Below, one piece after another: positions 34,074-44,100 of a stretch of DNA of 64,000 nucleotides (positions within the stretch are counted from its first letter, which is position 1; the number at the start of each line of letters is the position of its first letter). Position numbers and translations under genes: made by a program. The notes under the pieces were generated by a model, which saw only the letters and a list, made by a program, of their open reading frames with translations, made no database searches and was not told the DNA's origin. Location of the stretch: positions 496,001 through 560,000 of the forward strand of contig CANLWB010000001.1 of the NCBI GenBank assembly GCA_947494695.1, given 5' to 3'. This DNA comes from an uncultured Flavobacteriaceae bacterium (GTDB lineage Bacteria; Bacteroidota; Bacteroidia; Flavobacteriales; Flavobacteriaceae).

Positions 34074-36473
34074 TTATGACAAATTTTCTTCCTTTTCGTC
34101 CTCTTCCGGGATAATATTGATCGCCGGTTCTCTAAGGACTTCCTTATTTGCAATACTGCGCTCCAGAGAAAGTAGTAAAGAAGGGAGTAAAAGTAAATTG
34201 GATAACATAGCAAAAAGCAGTGTTGCCGATACCAAAGCCCCGAGCGCTACAGTACCACCAAAGCTGGAAATGGTGAACACTGAGAAACCAAAAAAGAGCA
34301 CTATGGATGTATAGAACATACTTACTCCGGTTTCACGTAAAGCACCGTATACAGACACTTTAATTTTCCAGTGATTTGCCTGAAGTTCCTGTCGGTATTT
34401 TGCAAGGAAATGAATAGTGTCATCTACAGAAATTCCAAAAGCAATACTAAATACCAATATGGTTGATGGTTTTATAGGAACCCCGAGGTAGCCCATTAAA
34501 CCTGCTGTTATTAACAAAGGGAGTAAGTTGGGTATCAGGGAAACAATAATCATTCGTCCCGACCTAAACATATACGCCATAAACAGGGATATTAAAAAAA
34601 TAGCCAGCGATAATGATATGGCTAAGTTTTTAACCAAATATTTTGTTCCTTTTTGAAAAACCAGAGCTTTACCGGTCATAGTAACATCATATCTTTCTTT
34701 CGGGAAAACCTTGTTAATTTTCGTTTGAAGATTTTCCTCAATACGCTCCATCTTATCTGTACCCACATCTTTCATAAAGGTGGTAATCCGAGCATATTGA
34801 CCAGTACTGTCTACAAAATTCTTTAGTAAATCTACATGAGATGAAGAATTTTTGGCGTAAGACAGAATAAAGCTGTTTTCTTGTGAGGTTGGCAGTTGGT
34901 AATACTTTGTGTTTCCGTTATAGTAAGCTTGTTTCGAGTATTTAACAAGGCTAACAACCGAAATAGGTTTAGAAAGTTCTGGAGTTTCAATAATCAAATC
35001 CTCCAATTGATCCATGCGCTTCAACGTGGAAAGTTTCATCACACCTTTTTTACGCTTGGTATCAATCATAATCTCCAAAGGCATAATACCATTAAACTCT
35101 TCTTCAAAGAAACGTATGTCCTGAAAAAACTCGGTTTTTTTAGGCATGTCTTCTATGAGACTACCCGAGATTTTTATTTGATAGATTCCAATAATACTCA
35201 GTGTTAGTAAAATAACAGATGAGGTATAAATAGCAATGCGTCTGTGTCTTACCATATGCTCCATCCAATTCACAAAGCCACCTATCCAGCGTTTGTTTAA
35301 ATGCTCCAGGTGCCGTTCTTTGGGAAATGGTAAAAACGTGTAAATAATTGGAATGATGAGTAAACACAGAACGAAGATGGCAAGAATACTAAGGGAGGCA
35401 ACAATACCAAACTCCTTTAAAAGTTTGCTCTCGGTTAAAATAAACGTAGCAAACCCGGAAGCCGTCGTTACATTGGTCATTAAAGTAGCATTACCAATTT
35501 TTGTAATAACGCGCTGCAATGATTTTACCTTATTACCATGTAGCTTTACTTCGTGCTGATATTTATTAATTAAAAAAATACAATTAGGAATTCCAATAAC
35601 GATAATTAATGGAGGAATAAGTGCTGTTAAAACAGTGATTTCGTAATTCAAGAGGCCTATAATACCTAAGGTCCACATAACACCTATGCATACAACTATA
35701 AGTGAAATAAATGTCGCTCTAAAAGATCTGAAAAAGAAAAAGAAAATTACCGATGTTACCAATAAGGCTACGGCTATGAATAGCCCAATTTCATCTACAA
35801 TATTTTGTGAATTGAGTGTTCGTATATATGGCATTCCCGATATTCTCACATCGAAATTATGAGATTTCTCAAAGGTTTCCACCGTAGGTAATAGCCTATT
35901 AACAACGAAGTCTTTTCTAATCGAGGTGTTTACAATATCCTTTTTGAGATATAATGCCGTTCTAATAGTCTTGGTTTCATTATTAAACAGAAAATTATCG
36001 TAAAAGGGGTACTTTTTAAAAAGCTCTTCCTGAAGTTTTTTAACCTGTTCTATCGAGGAAATGGAATCTTTTATAAATGGTTCAAGTTTAAACTTCTCAT
36101 TTTTAGTGTCTTTAATAAGTTTCTGTAAGTCTTTAATGGAGACTACAGTTTCAACTTCGTCAAGACCTTTAAAACTCTCAGATAATTTGTTCCACGCATT
36201 TAACTTTTCAACGGTAAAGAGGGTACTGTCTTTAATTCCAAGTACAATGAGATTGCCCTCTTCCCCAAATGTTTTTAAAAAGTTATTATAAATGATGTTC
36301 ACCTCATGATCATCGGGTAATAAGTTCGCTTCCGTATAAGTGAAACGCATGTTTTCCCATTTAGTACTAAAGAAAATAGTAATTAAAACAATACCAGTAA
36401 GTATGATGATTTTATTACGTAAAATCAACCTCGCAATGATATCCCAAAAGTCTTTACTAAATAATTTAAACAT
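34074..36473 (-). CDS. RND/MMPL-family exporter
   Basis: This 799-residue inner-membrane protein has the two-fold RND plan: one N-terminal helix (IIILTGIVLITIFFS), a large periplasmic loop, five helices (from about 230), a central cytoplasmic link (PFPKERHLEHLNKRW), then the same order again from about 415. The second-half motif FSIAFGISVDDTIHFLAKYR holds the Asp pair that carries protons. It lacks a membrane-fusion or TolC-type neighbour, as in MMPL/hopanoid-type exporters, so the cargo is probably a lipid or hydrophobic compound. Confidence 0.9.
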   Translation of the reverse strand: MFKLFSKDFWDIIARLILRNKIIILTGIVLITIFFSTKWENMRFTYTEANLLPDDHEVNIIYNNFLKTFGEEGNLIVLGIKDSTLFTVEKLNAWNKLSESFKGLDEVETVVSIKDLQKLIKDTKNEKFKLEPFIKDSISSIEQVKKLQEELFKKYPFYDNFLFNNETKTIRTALYLKKDIVNTSIRKDFVVNRLLPTVETFEKSHNFDVRISGMPYIRTLNSQNIVDEIGLFIAVALLVTSVIFFFFFRSFRATFISLIVVCIGVMWTLGIIGLLNYEITVLTALIPPLIIVIGIPNCIFLINKYQHEVKLHGNKVKSLQRVITKIGNATLMTNVTTASGFATFILTESKLLKEFGIVASLSILAIFVLCLLIIPIIYTFLPFPKERHLEHLNKRWIGGFVNWMEHMVRHRRIAIYTSSVILLTLSIIGIYQIKISGSLIEDMPKKTEFFQDIRFFEEEFNGIMPLEIMIDTKRKKGVMKLSTLKRMDQLEDLIIETPELSKPISVVSLVKYSKQAYYNGNTKYYQLPTSQENSFILSYAKNSSSHVDLLKNFVDSTGQYARITTFMKDVGTDKMERIEENLQTKINKVFPKERYDVTMTGKALVFQKGTKYLVKNLAISLSLAIFLISLFMAYMFRSGRMIIVSLIPNLLPLLITAGLMGYLGVPIKPSTILVFSIAFGISVDDTIHFLAKYRQELQANHWKIKVSVYGALRETGVSMFYTSIVLFFGFSVFTISSFGGTVALGALVSATLLFAMLSNLLLLPSLLLSLERSIANKEVLREPAINIIPEEDEKEENLS

Positions 36474-36754
36474 GCTTCAAATAAAAGAAGCGCAAAGGTA
36501 GAAAAAAGCGGTGTAATACATTATAAAGAGACGTTAAATATGGAGGTAAAGATAAGATTATCAAAAAAATCTCCTAAATAATGGTAATATATCGATACAT
36601 GAGGTTTTAAATAAGAAGACTATACGGGGTAAAGTAAGAAAATAACGACTGTTTTTAGGTTGTATTGCTAGATCGATTTAAGTTCTATAAGGTAAAGCTT
36701 TAACGTAATATCTACTTGATTTTGATTTGGTCTGACTACCTTTATTTTTAAAAT

Positions 36755-37333
36755 ATGAGATATTTTAAGATCAATACTAGAGGCAATCATATGAATGCCG
36801 AATTAGGCATGATTTATGAATCGAACCTTAACAAAATTTCGCACAGTCTCGCCCTTGGTGAAGCTGTGAGAGATCGTTTTCCTTTGGATGCGGTACTTGA
36901 ATTGGCTGGAGATAGAGGGGCGCAACTATCATCGTTGCTTGGTAATTCGCTTAGTTTTTTAATAGTTAATTCTACTATGAAAACAGCGATTGAAGACACC
37001 AAGCCAGAACCATCTAAAATAGAATTATTACCCTTTGCGCTTACCAATTCGAAAGGAAAGGTTTATAGCAAGGATTATTAGATTATTAATCCTCTGGACT
37101 CCTATGATGTACTTGATATTATGAACAGTAAAGTAAAACGAGGACGCAGAACAGGTGAGATTGTTGGTATGGAGTCGTATACGTTTTCAGCTGAAAAATT
37201 AACCAATGTTCCCGATTTATTTAGGGTAAAAAAATTACCAATGAGGTATTTTGTAAGTGAAAGACTTATTTCCTGGTGGCAACAGGATAAATGTACTGAT
37301 AATGTATACGTAACAGAAATTAAAGTCACTTAA
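36755..37333 (+). pseudogene. Imm11/DUF1629-like immunity protein gene with an in-frame TAG
   Basis: An ATG-started frame runs 108 codons to TAG at 37079-37081, then stays open in the same frame to TAA at 37331-37333, 192 codons in all. Residues around the stop read KVYSKDY*IINPLDSYDVLD, where Imm11 proteins have a tyrosine pair (YYIINPL-like), so one TAT/TAC to TAG change explains it. Downstream LFRVKKLPMRYFVSERL matches the conserved C-terminal half of the family. No toxin gene is nearby; it looks like an orphan, decayed immunity gene. Nonsense suppression or sequencing error cannot be excluded. Confidence 0.72.
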
Positions 37334-37336
37334 TTT

Positions 37337-37906
37337 TTATAAAGAAACATGAAACGTAAACTTAACAGCAAGGTTGTCGCTAAATTCCGTTAGGTGATAG
37401 GTGCCATATCGGTATGTGAAGCTTAAACCGAAGCCGAAGAACAGTTTATTAATTTCAAAGCCAGATTCTGTGTACCCTTTTTTTAAAGAGCGAAAAGTTA
37501 TATTTTGATGTAATTCAGGCTGTTTTATATGGCCTATGGCATATGGTGTTGTTAAAACAATTTGTGGTTTATAATGGATTCGATATTTTAAAAGGTTTTA
37601 CATAATGTTTAAGCTATATAGTGGCGAACCTATCTGAAAAGAATTCATTAAAATACATGGTTTCAAAACTATTTAATCCAGCAATCGAAAAGCGTTGCAT
37701 GATGGTTGCTTTGTTGATGTTGTTTGGATAAGCATGGTATAAATTTGTTAATGGGGTATTGCCATTTGTTATTCCAGAAACTAAGGTTATTTCTGAAACA
37801 TCATGGTCTTTATTTCCAGTTTTATAAACAGTCCTGAAGTCTAATTTCGAAAAGTTAAAAACATCTTTAAAACTCTTTGTATATTGAAGGGAATGTTTTG
37901 TAAAGG
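37337..37906 (-). pseudogene. Decayed partial duplicate of the adjacent barrel gene
   Basis: The minus strand ends in a frame reading KFTFHVSL, paralogous to KFTFNIAL at the end of the intact gene at 37907-39178. Blocks such as CATATCGGTATGTGAAGC and AATACATGGTTTCAAAACT are nearly identical in both copies, and the order of matches is the same over about 550 bp, with indels and frame changes (around 37590). Only the 3' half of the gene is represented. It is a tandem duplication remnant with no intact ORF. Confidence 0.85.
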
Positions 37907-39178
37907 TTATAATGCAATGTTAAATGTAAATTTAAAGGCAATATTATCTGTAAAGCTGTCTAAATGATAGGCTCCGTAGCGATATGTGAAGCTTAAACCA
38001 AAACCAAAAAAGAGCTTGTTAATTTCGAATCCGGATTCTGTGTATCCCTTTTTTAGAGAACCAAAACTTACGTTTTGATGAAGCTCGGGTTTCTCAATAT
38101 CTCCCAAAGCATATCGGGTTATCAAAACAACCTGAGGTTTATAACGTTCGGTGACATTAAAAGGCTTTAGGTAATGCTTAAGTTGTATCGTGGTAAACTT
38201 ATCTGAAAAGAATTCGTTAAAATACATGGTTTCAAAACTGTTTAACCCGGCAACAGAGAAACGTTGCATGACAGTCTCTTTGTTAATATTGTTGGGGTAG
38301 GCATGATACAGATGTGTTAGTGGTGTATTACCATTGGTAACTCCCGAAACCAATGTGATTTCTGAAGCACCCGTATTTTCATCTCCAATTTTATAGACCG
38401 TTCTAAAGTCCAATTTCGAAAAATTAAAATTACCCTTGAAAACATCTCTAAAACTTTTAGTATACTGAAGTGCAAATTGTGGATAGCCCTTTTTGGTCTC
38501 AACGAACTTATTTTTTCTGGTTTCAAATTTGCTAAACGGATTCCATTGTAGAGACACCACAGCGGTACTAAAATGAAACGTGCTTATAATATCATTATTC
38601 AATACGTATCCATAAGGGTAGGTGGGGTCCACATTACTTATCGCAAACTCTGTTTCGGTTAGTAGTTTCGGGTGCGGCTGATGTTCAAAGGTCAAGGCCT
38701 TTGTAATATGCTTGTGAAACAGATCGATGTTTAATAAACGGGGTTCAAAGAATTGAAAGAATCGTCCGTCTGTTAAAAATTTAGCACTTCCTGTTTCTTG
38801 CAAATCATCTGTATAAGATAAGTTCATCCAGGTATTTGTCTTCTCATCTAATCTAACACCACCTCCAATACTGTATTTAAAGCGATCATCTCTAAACCCG
38901 TAAACTCCGTAACTGTTAAGTCGGTATGTCTCAGAAAACGCATCATTTGTAATACCACCTAAACCAGACCTAACACCTTCGAATTGATTGTACTTAATTA
39001 AATACCTCAAATCGAAATTAACATACTTTGTAGGTAAATATCCATTGCCAAGATGCTTTAAAAATATACTTCTTTTAATAGAATCCTGAGAGGGTTTTAA
39101 GAAACTTTCTAACCCAGATTGCGTATGTGCCGCATGGGCACAAATAAAAAAAACTATGAGAGCTAGGTGCTTTATCAT
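37907..39178 (-). CDS. Outer-membrane barrel protein, DUF5686 C-terminal-like
   Basis: This 423-residue protein has a signal peptide (LIVFFICAHAAHTQ) and a beta-barrel through the rest. Motifs such as YGVYGFRDDRFKYSIGGG, AYPNNINKETVMQRFSVAGL and the C-terminal FTYRYGAYHLDSFTDNIAFK resemble the C-terminal barrel of DUF5686 proteins. The usual N-terminal carboxypeptidase-regulatory domain is missing, so it is a stand-alone or truncated form. A broken copy of its 3' half lies directly downstream. Confidence 0.75.
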   Translation of the reverse strand: MIKHLALIVFFICAHAAHTQSGLESFLKPSQDSIKRSIFLKHLGNGYLPTKYVNFDLRYLIKYNQFEGVRSGLGGITNDAFSETYRLNSYGVYGFRDDRFKYSIGGGVRLDEKTNTWMNLSYTDDLQETGSAKFLTDGRFFQFFEPRLLNIDLFHKHITKALTFEHQPHPKLLTETEFAISNVDPTYPYGYVLNNDIISTFHFSTAVVSLQWNPFSKFETRKNKFVETKKGYPQFALQYTKSFRDVFKGNFNFSKLDFRTVYKIGDENTGASEITLVSGVTNGNTPLTHLYHAYPNNINKETVMQRFSVAGLNSFETMYFNEFFSDKFTTIQLKHYLKPFNVTERYKPQVVLITRYALGDIEKPELHQNVSFGSLKKGYTESGFEINKLFFGFGLSFTYRYGAYHLDSFTDNIAFKFTFNIAL

Positions 39179-39391
39179 TTAAGCTGTGAGAGAGACTAGG
39201 TTTTTTTAAAAAAAGCGACTGTCTAAAAAGTGCTATTCACAATGACATGAACCTATCCACCATGGGCAGAGCATCTCTTGAAGTTTTAACTCCTTAATTT
39301 GAAAATTAGGGAGGTTTGCTTACCTAGATTGCATTTGGTACAAGTTCTCCAAATAACAAAGCATATTGCTTTTTAAACAGTTTCTTTTAAA

Positions 39392-39949
39392 TCATACGGT
39401 CATGATTTCTTTTTCTTTTATATCGAAAACATCATCTACTTTTTTAACGTACATATCTGTCATTTCCTGAACATCGATTTCGGCATTCTTAATTAAATCT
39501 TCAGATATATCATCTACTTTTTTTATATCGTTATTGGCATCTTTACGTGCCGTTCTAATACTAACTTTTGCGTCTTCTGCCTCAGATTTAGCTTGTTTGG
39601 CCAATTCACGTCTACGTTCTTCTGTTAATGGAGGAACGTTAATAATAATGGTTTCTCCATTATTCATTGGGTTAAAACCAAGGTTAGCATAAGCTATTCC
39701 ACGTTCTATTTCCTGCAACATATTTTTCTCCCATGGCTGTACAGAAATGGTCCTTCCATCGGGAGTGTTTACATTAGCAACCTGGTTTAACGGTGTTTGC
39801 GACCCGTAATAATCTACCATAACACTACCAAGCATAGCAGGGCTAGCTTTACCAGCTCTAATATTAACAAATTGCTTTTCTAAATGCTTTATTGCATTAC
39901 CCATAGCTTCTTTTGCCGTATCCAATATAAATTGTATGTCTTCGTTCAT
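39392..39949 (-). CDS. frr: Ribosome recycling factor
   Basis: This 185-residue ribosome recycling factor releases ribosomes from mRNA after termination together with EF-G. Family features are an N-terminal helix (AKEAMGNAIKHLEKQFVNIR), RAGKASPAML, the domain-II start VDYYGSQTPLNQVANV, and PPLTEERRRELAKQAK. Length is standard. The UMP kinase gene lies upstream on the same strand, the usual pyrH-frr order. Confidence 0.97.
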   Translation of the reverse strand: MNEDIQFILDTAKEAMGNAIKHLEKQFVNIRAGKASPAMLGSVMVDYYGSQTPLNQVANVNTPDGRTISVQPWEKNMLQEIERGIAYANLGFNPMNNGETIIINVPPLTEERRRELAKQAKSEAEDAKVSIRTARKDANNDIKKVDDISEDLIKNAEIDVQEMTDMYVKKVDDVFDIKEKEIMTV

Positions 39950-40084
39950 CGTATTAAACTTTTAGATCGATATAAATTATAAGCCGAGTACGTTATTAAA
40001 TAACTCGGTATGTCTTGATTTGTTGTATTTAATTTAATTGGTTTCGAACCAACACGAACATGATTTCAAAAACTACGCCAAAGT

Positions 40085-40792
40085 TTACAGGTTAACCTCT
40101 GTACCTATATTTTCGCCCGAAACAACTTTAAACAAATTACCTTTTTTGTTCATATCGAAAACAACAATAGGTAATTCATTTTCCTGGCTAAGTGTAAAAG
40201 CTGTAGTATCCATGACTTTTAATCCTTTGCGCAAAACGTCGTCAAAAGATATGAAATTAAATTTAATAGCCTTTTCATCTTTTTCGGGATCGGCATTATA
40301 AATTCCATCTACACGAGTTCCTTTTAAAATAACGTCTGCCTCAACTTCAATAGCTCTTAAAACGGCTGCAGAATCTGTTGTAAAGTAAGGATTTCCAGTA
40401 CCACCACCAAAAATAACAACACGCCCTTTTTCTAAATGGCGCATGGCTCTCCGTCGTATAAAAGGTTCTGCCACTTCATTAATTTTAATAGCGGTTTGTA
40501 AACGCGTTGGAATACCGGCATCTTCTAAAGCACCTTGTAAGGCGAGTCCATTAATAACGGTTGCCAGCATTCCCATGTGGTCCCCTTGCACGCGATCCAT
40601 CCCTTTGCTGGCTCCTGCAACACCTCTAAAAATGTTACCACCACCTATAACAATGGCAACTTCTACACCTTTATCTGTAATCGTTTTAATATCTTGTGCA
40701 TATTCTGATAATCGATCTGGATCAATACCATACTGGCGATCTCCCATTAATGCTTCGCCCGATAATTTTAGGAGTATTCTTTTATATTTCAT
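40085..40792 (-). CDS. pyrH: UMP kinase
   Basis: This 235-residue amino-acid-kinase-fold enzyme phosphorylates UMP to UDP with ATP, in pyrimidine nucleotide synthesis. Signatures are [12 protein letters not shown] at the N terminus, [25 protein letters not shown], and the [17 protein letters not shown] segment. Length and motifs are typical of the hexameric bacterial enzyme. It precedes frr by 135 bp. Confidence 0.97.
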   Translation of the reverse strand: MKYKRILLKLSGEALMGDRQYGIDPDRLSEYAQDIKTITDKGVEVAIVIGGGNIFRGVAGASKGMDRVQGDHMGMLATVINGLALQGALEDAGIPTRLQTAIKINEVAEPFIRRRAMRHLEKGRVVIFGGGTGNPYFTTDSAAVLRAIEVEADVILKGTRVDGIYNADPEKDEKAIKFNFISFDDVLRKGLKVMDTTAFTLSQENELPIVVFDMNKKGNLFKVVSGENIGTEVNL

Positions 40793-41105
40793 TCTTTATT
40801 TACTGAAGTTGTGCAAAATTAAACATTTTTTTACTGTTTAACGAAGACCTGTATGCCAAAATATTTTTAAAAATCAGTGTTGAATAATGATAAAAACGTC
40901 GCATCCGATAAAATCGATTTGATTAAAAAGTTATTTAAAAGCGTTATCTCAAAATGAGTGCGTTTAGTCATTGAGGGTAGAACTAAAACTGGTATGAATT
41001 TGAAAATTAAAAAATTGAAAATTTATGAGGTTGACTTCCAGATGCAGGCAAGTTCATGTTGTTAGAAATGATACTTGCCTTTTTAAATTTAAAATTCACA
41101 TGATG
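40793..41105. other. 313-base gap with one hairpin, no convincing gene
   Basis: It holds the upstream region of pyrH and the downstream region of the large protease. AGGCAAGT and ACTTGCCT (about 41046-41081) form a hairpin followed by five Ts on the plus strand. A 23-codon plus-strand ORF (40994-41065) runs into it, which is too little to call a gene. Confidence 0.5.
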
Positions 41106-44100
41106 TTACCTGACAATAATTCTTTTCATACTTTTATAGTTGCCAATATGTATTTTTACAAAGTAAATTCCAACATTGGCATGTTTCATTGTAATGTTTA
41201 TCTTTCCAGAACCCTCCGTTAATTTGTTTTTTTGAATTAATCTTCCCGATACATCAAGAATTTCTACCATGTCAATGTTATCAGAACTTTTATTATCAAT
41301 GGTAAAGCTTCCGTTATTGGGTGAAGGGTAAATGTTTATTTGATTAGAAAATTTATGATCTCTGGCAGTGAGTGATCTATCAATTAATAGTGAGACATTA
41401 TCTACCATAGCTTTTGATGGCCCTGTAAAGCGCTCTGGGACGTATGCATCTAAATTAAAAATAATTGTTTGCCCGGTATATGCACTTAAATGGGTTAAAA
41501 TATCATGGCTAAGCGTTCTGCTTATATTACCTGTATTTGGAGACAAACCAAACCTAACCTCTTCAACTTTAAACAATTCATTGTTAGATTCATCCGTAAA
41601 TCTTACGGTAAATACGCGTTCTTGAGTCGGACCAACCGTCATGTTATAATTTACACTGAAATCCAGTGAGAGCATTGCCGAATCGGCTGTATTAATGTCG
41701 TTAGGTACATCAATAGCTTGTGTTAAACTATAGGTTACATCTGGTCCGCCATCAAAAGAAGTAAAGGCAGCGAATGTACCATCTGTTGGAGTTATATTAT
41801 CAACAGTAGAGCATACGGACAGGGAATTTTCAAGAACAATAAAGTTCTGACTACAACCGGAGAAAATAAGAGGTCCATCAAGCTCCCATCCGTCTAAAGA
41901 TCCACATTCGAAACTACCGTTTCCTATGAGTTGATCGTTTTCTGGATTAATAGTACAAATTGTGGAAAAAGAAGAAAAGGAGGTCCATGGACTATAGCCG
42001 TCGTCACCACAGTTTTTTCTTAAATAGAAATAATAGGTACTCCCTGAATCCAGACCATCAATATGTATAGAATTTGTAGAAGTACTTTGTTGGGTACCAC
42101 TACCTGGATTGAAATAGCCTTTATTGTATTCAATCTCCCATCCCGTAGCAGTAGGGTCTTCGTCCCAGGTTAAAGAAGCGCTATGCTCATCTATCGATGA
42201 AACTAATATGTTGGTAGGAACAGAACAGACTAATTCAGTTCGGAAACTCATATATATCCAACGACTATAACCGTCTGCATTACAGTTTTTTCTGATGTAG
42301 GCATAGTAGATTGTGTCGGGTAATAAATTTTCAATAGTAATAGCGTTGGTTGAGGTAGTCTCTAATGTGCCATTTCCTGGAGTAAAATATCCAATACTGT
42401 ACTCCACTTCCCATCCTAAAGCATTAGGGTCGTTATCCCAAGTTAATGAAGCGCTATTTCCGGTAATATTAGAAGCTATAAAGTTATTTGGAACATAACA
42501 AGCTTCATCTGTACTAAAATAAACGTATCTGGTCCATTGACTATAACCATCAGCATCACAATTTTTTCTTACGTAAACGTAATACCCTGTATCTGGTATT
42601 AAGTTTTCAAGAGTTATGGCATTTGTAGTACTTGTTTCAACTATTCCAATACCATTTCCAGGGTTGAAGTATTCTGGATTGTATTCAATGTCCCATCCTG
42701 CCGCACTGGGATCATCGTCCCAGGATATGGAGGCACTATTTTTTGTAATATTTGATGCTATAAGATTGTTAGGAACCGTGCAGGCGATAACAGTTCTAAA
42801 ATAAAGGTATCCACTCCATTGACCATAACCATCTGCACCACAATTTTTTCTTAAGTATACATAATAGCCAGTGTCTGGTAGCAGATTTTCGAGGTTTATA
42901 AAGTTAGTAAATGAGTTTACAGAGATTCCGCCACCTCCCGGAGTAAAATATTCAGTACTATATTCAATCTCCCATGAAGAGACATTAGAATCATCATCCC
43001 ATGTTAGCCAAGCACTATTTTTAGTGATGTCTAAGGATCTGAAATTAGTAGGGGCAGAACACGCTTCTTCGGTTCTAAAACTGGTGTAGATGGACCAGTC
43101 ACTATAGCCGTCGTCACCACAATTTTTTCTCACGTATGCATAGTAAAATGTGTTTGGAGTTAGATTTTCAATGGTAATGGAAGTGGTGTTGGCTGTTAAA
43201 GCTATGCCGTTTCCTGGAGTAAAGTATCCAGGATAATATTCAACTTCCCATTCTGTCGCATTAGTGTCGTCATCCCATGATAATGTTGCACTATCTTTTG
43301 TAAAACTAACGACACTTAAATTGGTAGATGGCGGACATAATTCTGTTGTTAAAAATGTGATAAGAACGGCATTGCTGTAACCGTCGTCGGCACAATTTTT
43401 CTTCACATAGGCATAGTAATACGTATTGGGTAATAAACCTTCCAGAGTCACAGAGTTTGTCGTTGTTGTTTCTATAAGACCGTTTTCGGTACCGGAATCC
43501 AGGGTGTTATATTCTATTTCCCACTCGGTATGGGGGCTATCATCATCCCAGATTAAAGTTGCTGTGTCTTTGGTAAGAGAGAGTACACTAAGATTATTTG
43601 GAGTAACACACAGTTCTGGAGTTGAAAAGAAAACAGGGTCTGTTCTCTCACTAAATCCTCCAGCAGCGCAATTTGCCTTTAAATAGACGTCATATAACGC
43701 TCCTGGTGTTAAATCGGTAATGGTGAAATTGGTAGCTGTAGCAATTAGTTCTGTTCCAGTTCCTGGTTCAAAACCTATAAAACCATATTCTATGGTCCAT
43801 TCCAATTCGTCATCATTCGGAACCCAGGATAGATCAACTTGTGTAGGTTCTGCATTACTGGCAGAAAGGTTAGTTGGCGTTGAGCAATTAGGTTTGGCTT
43901 CGCATGTAACGCTAGCATCCCAACCACTTCTGGTAACACTAGAATCAGAAGTAAAAACAAATGTTAACGCACCGCTGTCGTGCGTAGACTTTATAGGTAC
44001 AAGTGGTTTACTGGTATACGTGCCTAAAAGTTCACCAGAGGCGTTAGGCCCGTTATAGATACGTAAACGATCACAGCATGACTCTACAGAAAAGCTATTA

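Noticed and set aside
39286-39317. Imperfect hairpin between frr and the barrel gene considered as terminator
   Set aside because: No T-run follows on either strand and the stem has mismatches.
40994-41065. 23-codon ORF MNLKIKKLKIYEVDFQMQAS ending in two cysteines, considered as a RiPP precursor
   Set aside because: No Gly-Gly leader end, no modification or export genes nearby, and its end falls within a hairpin; most likely chance.
42000-43890. Regularly spaced repeats considered as a CRISPR array
   Set aside because: The period of about 280 bp and clean coding frame show FN3 domains; no cas genes exist in the window.
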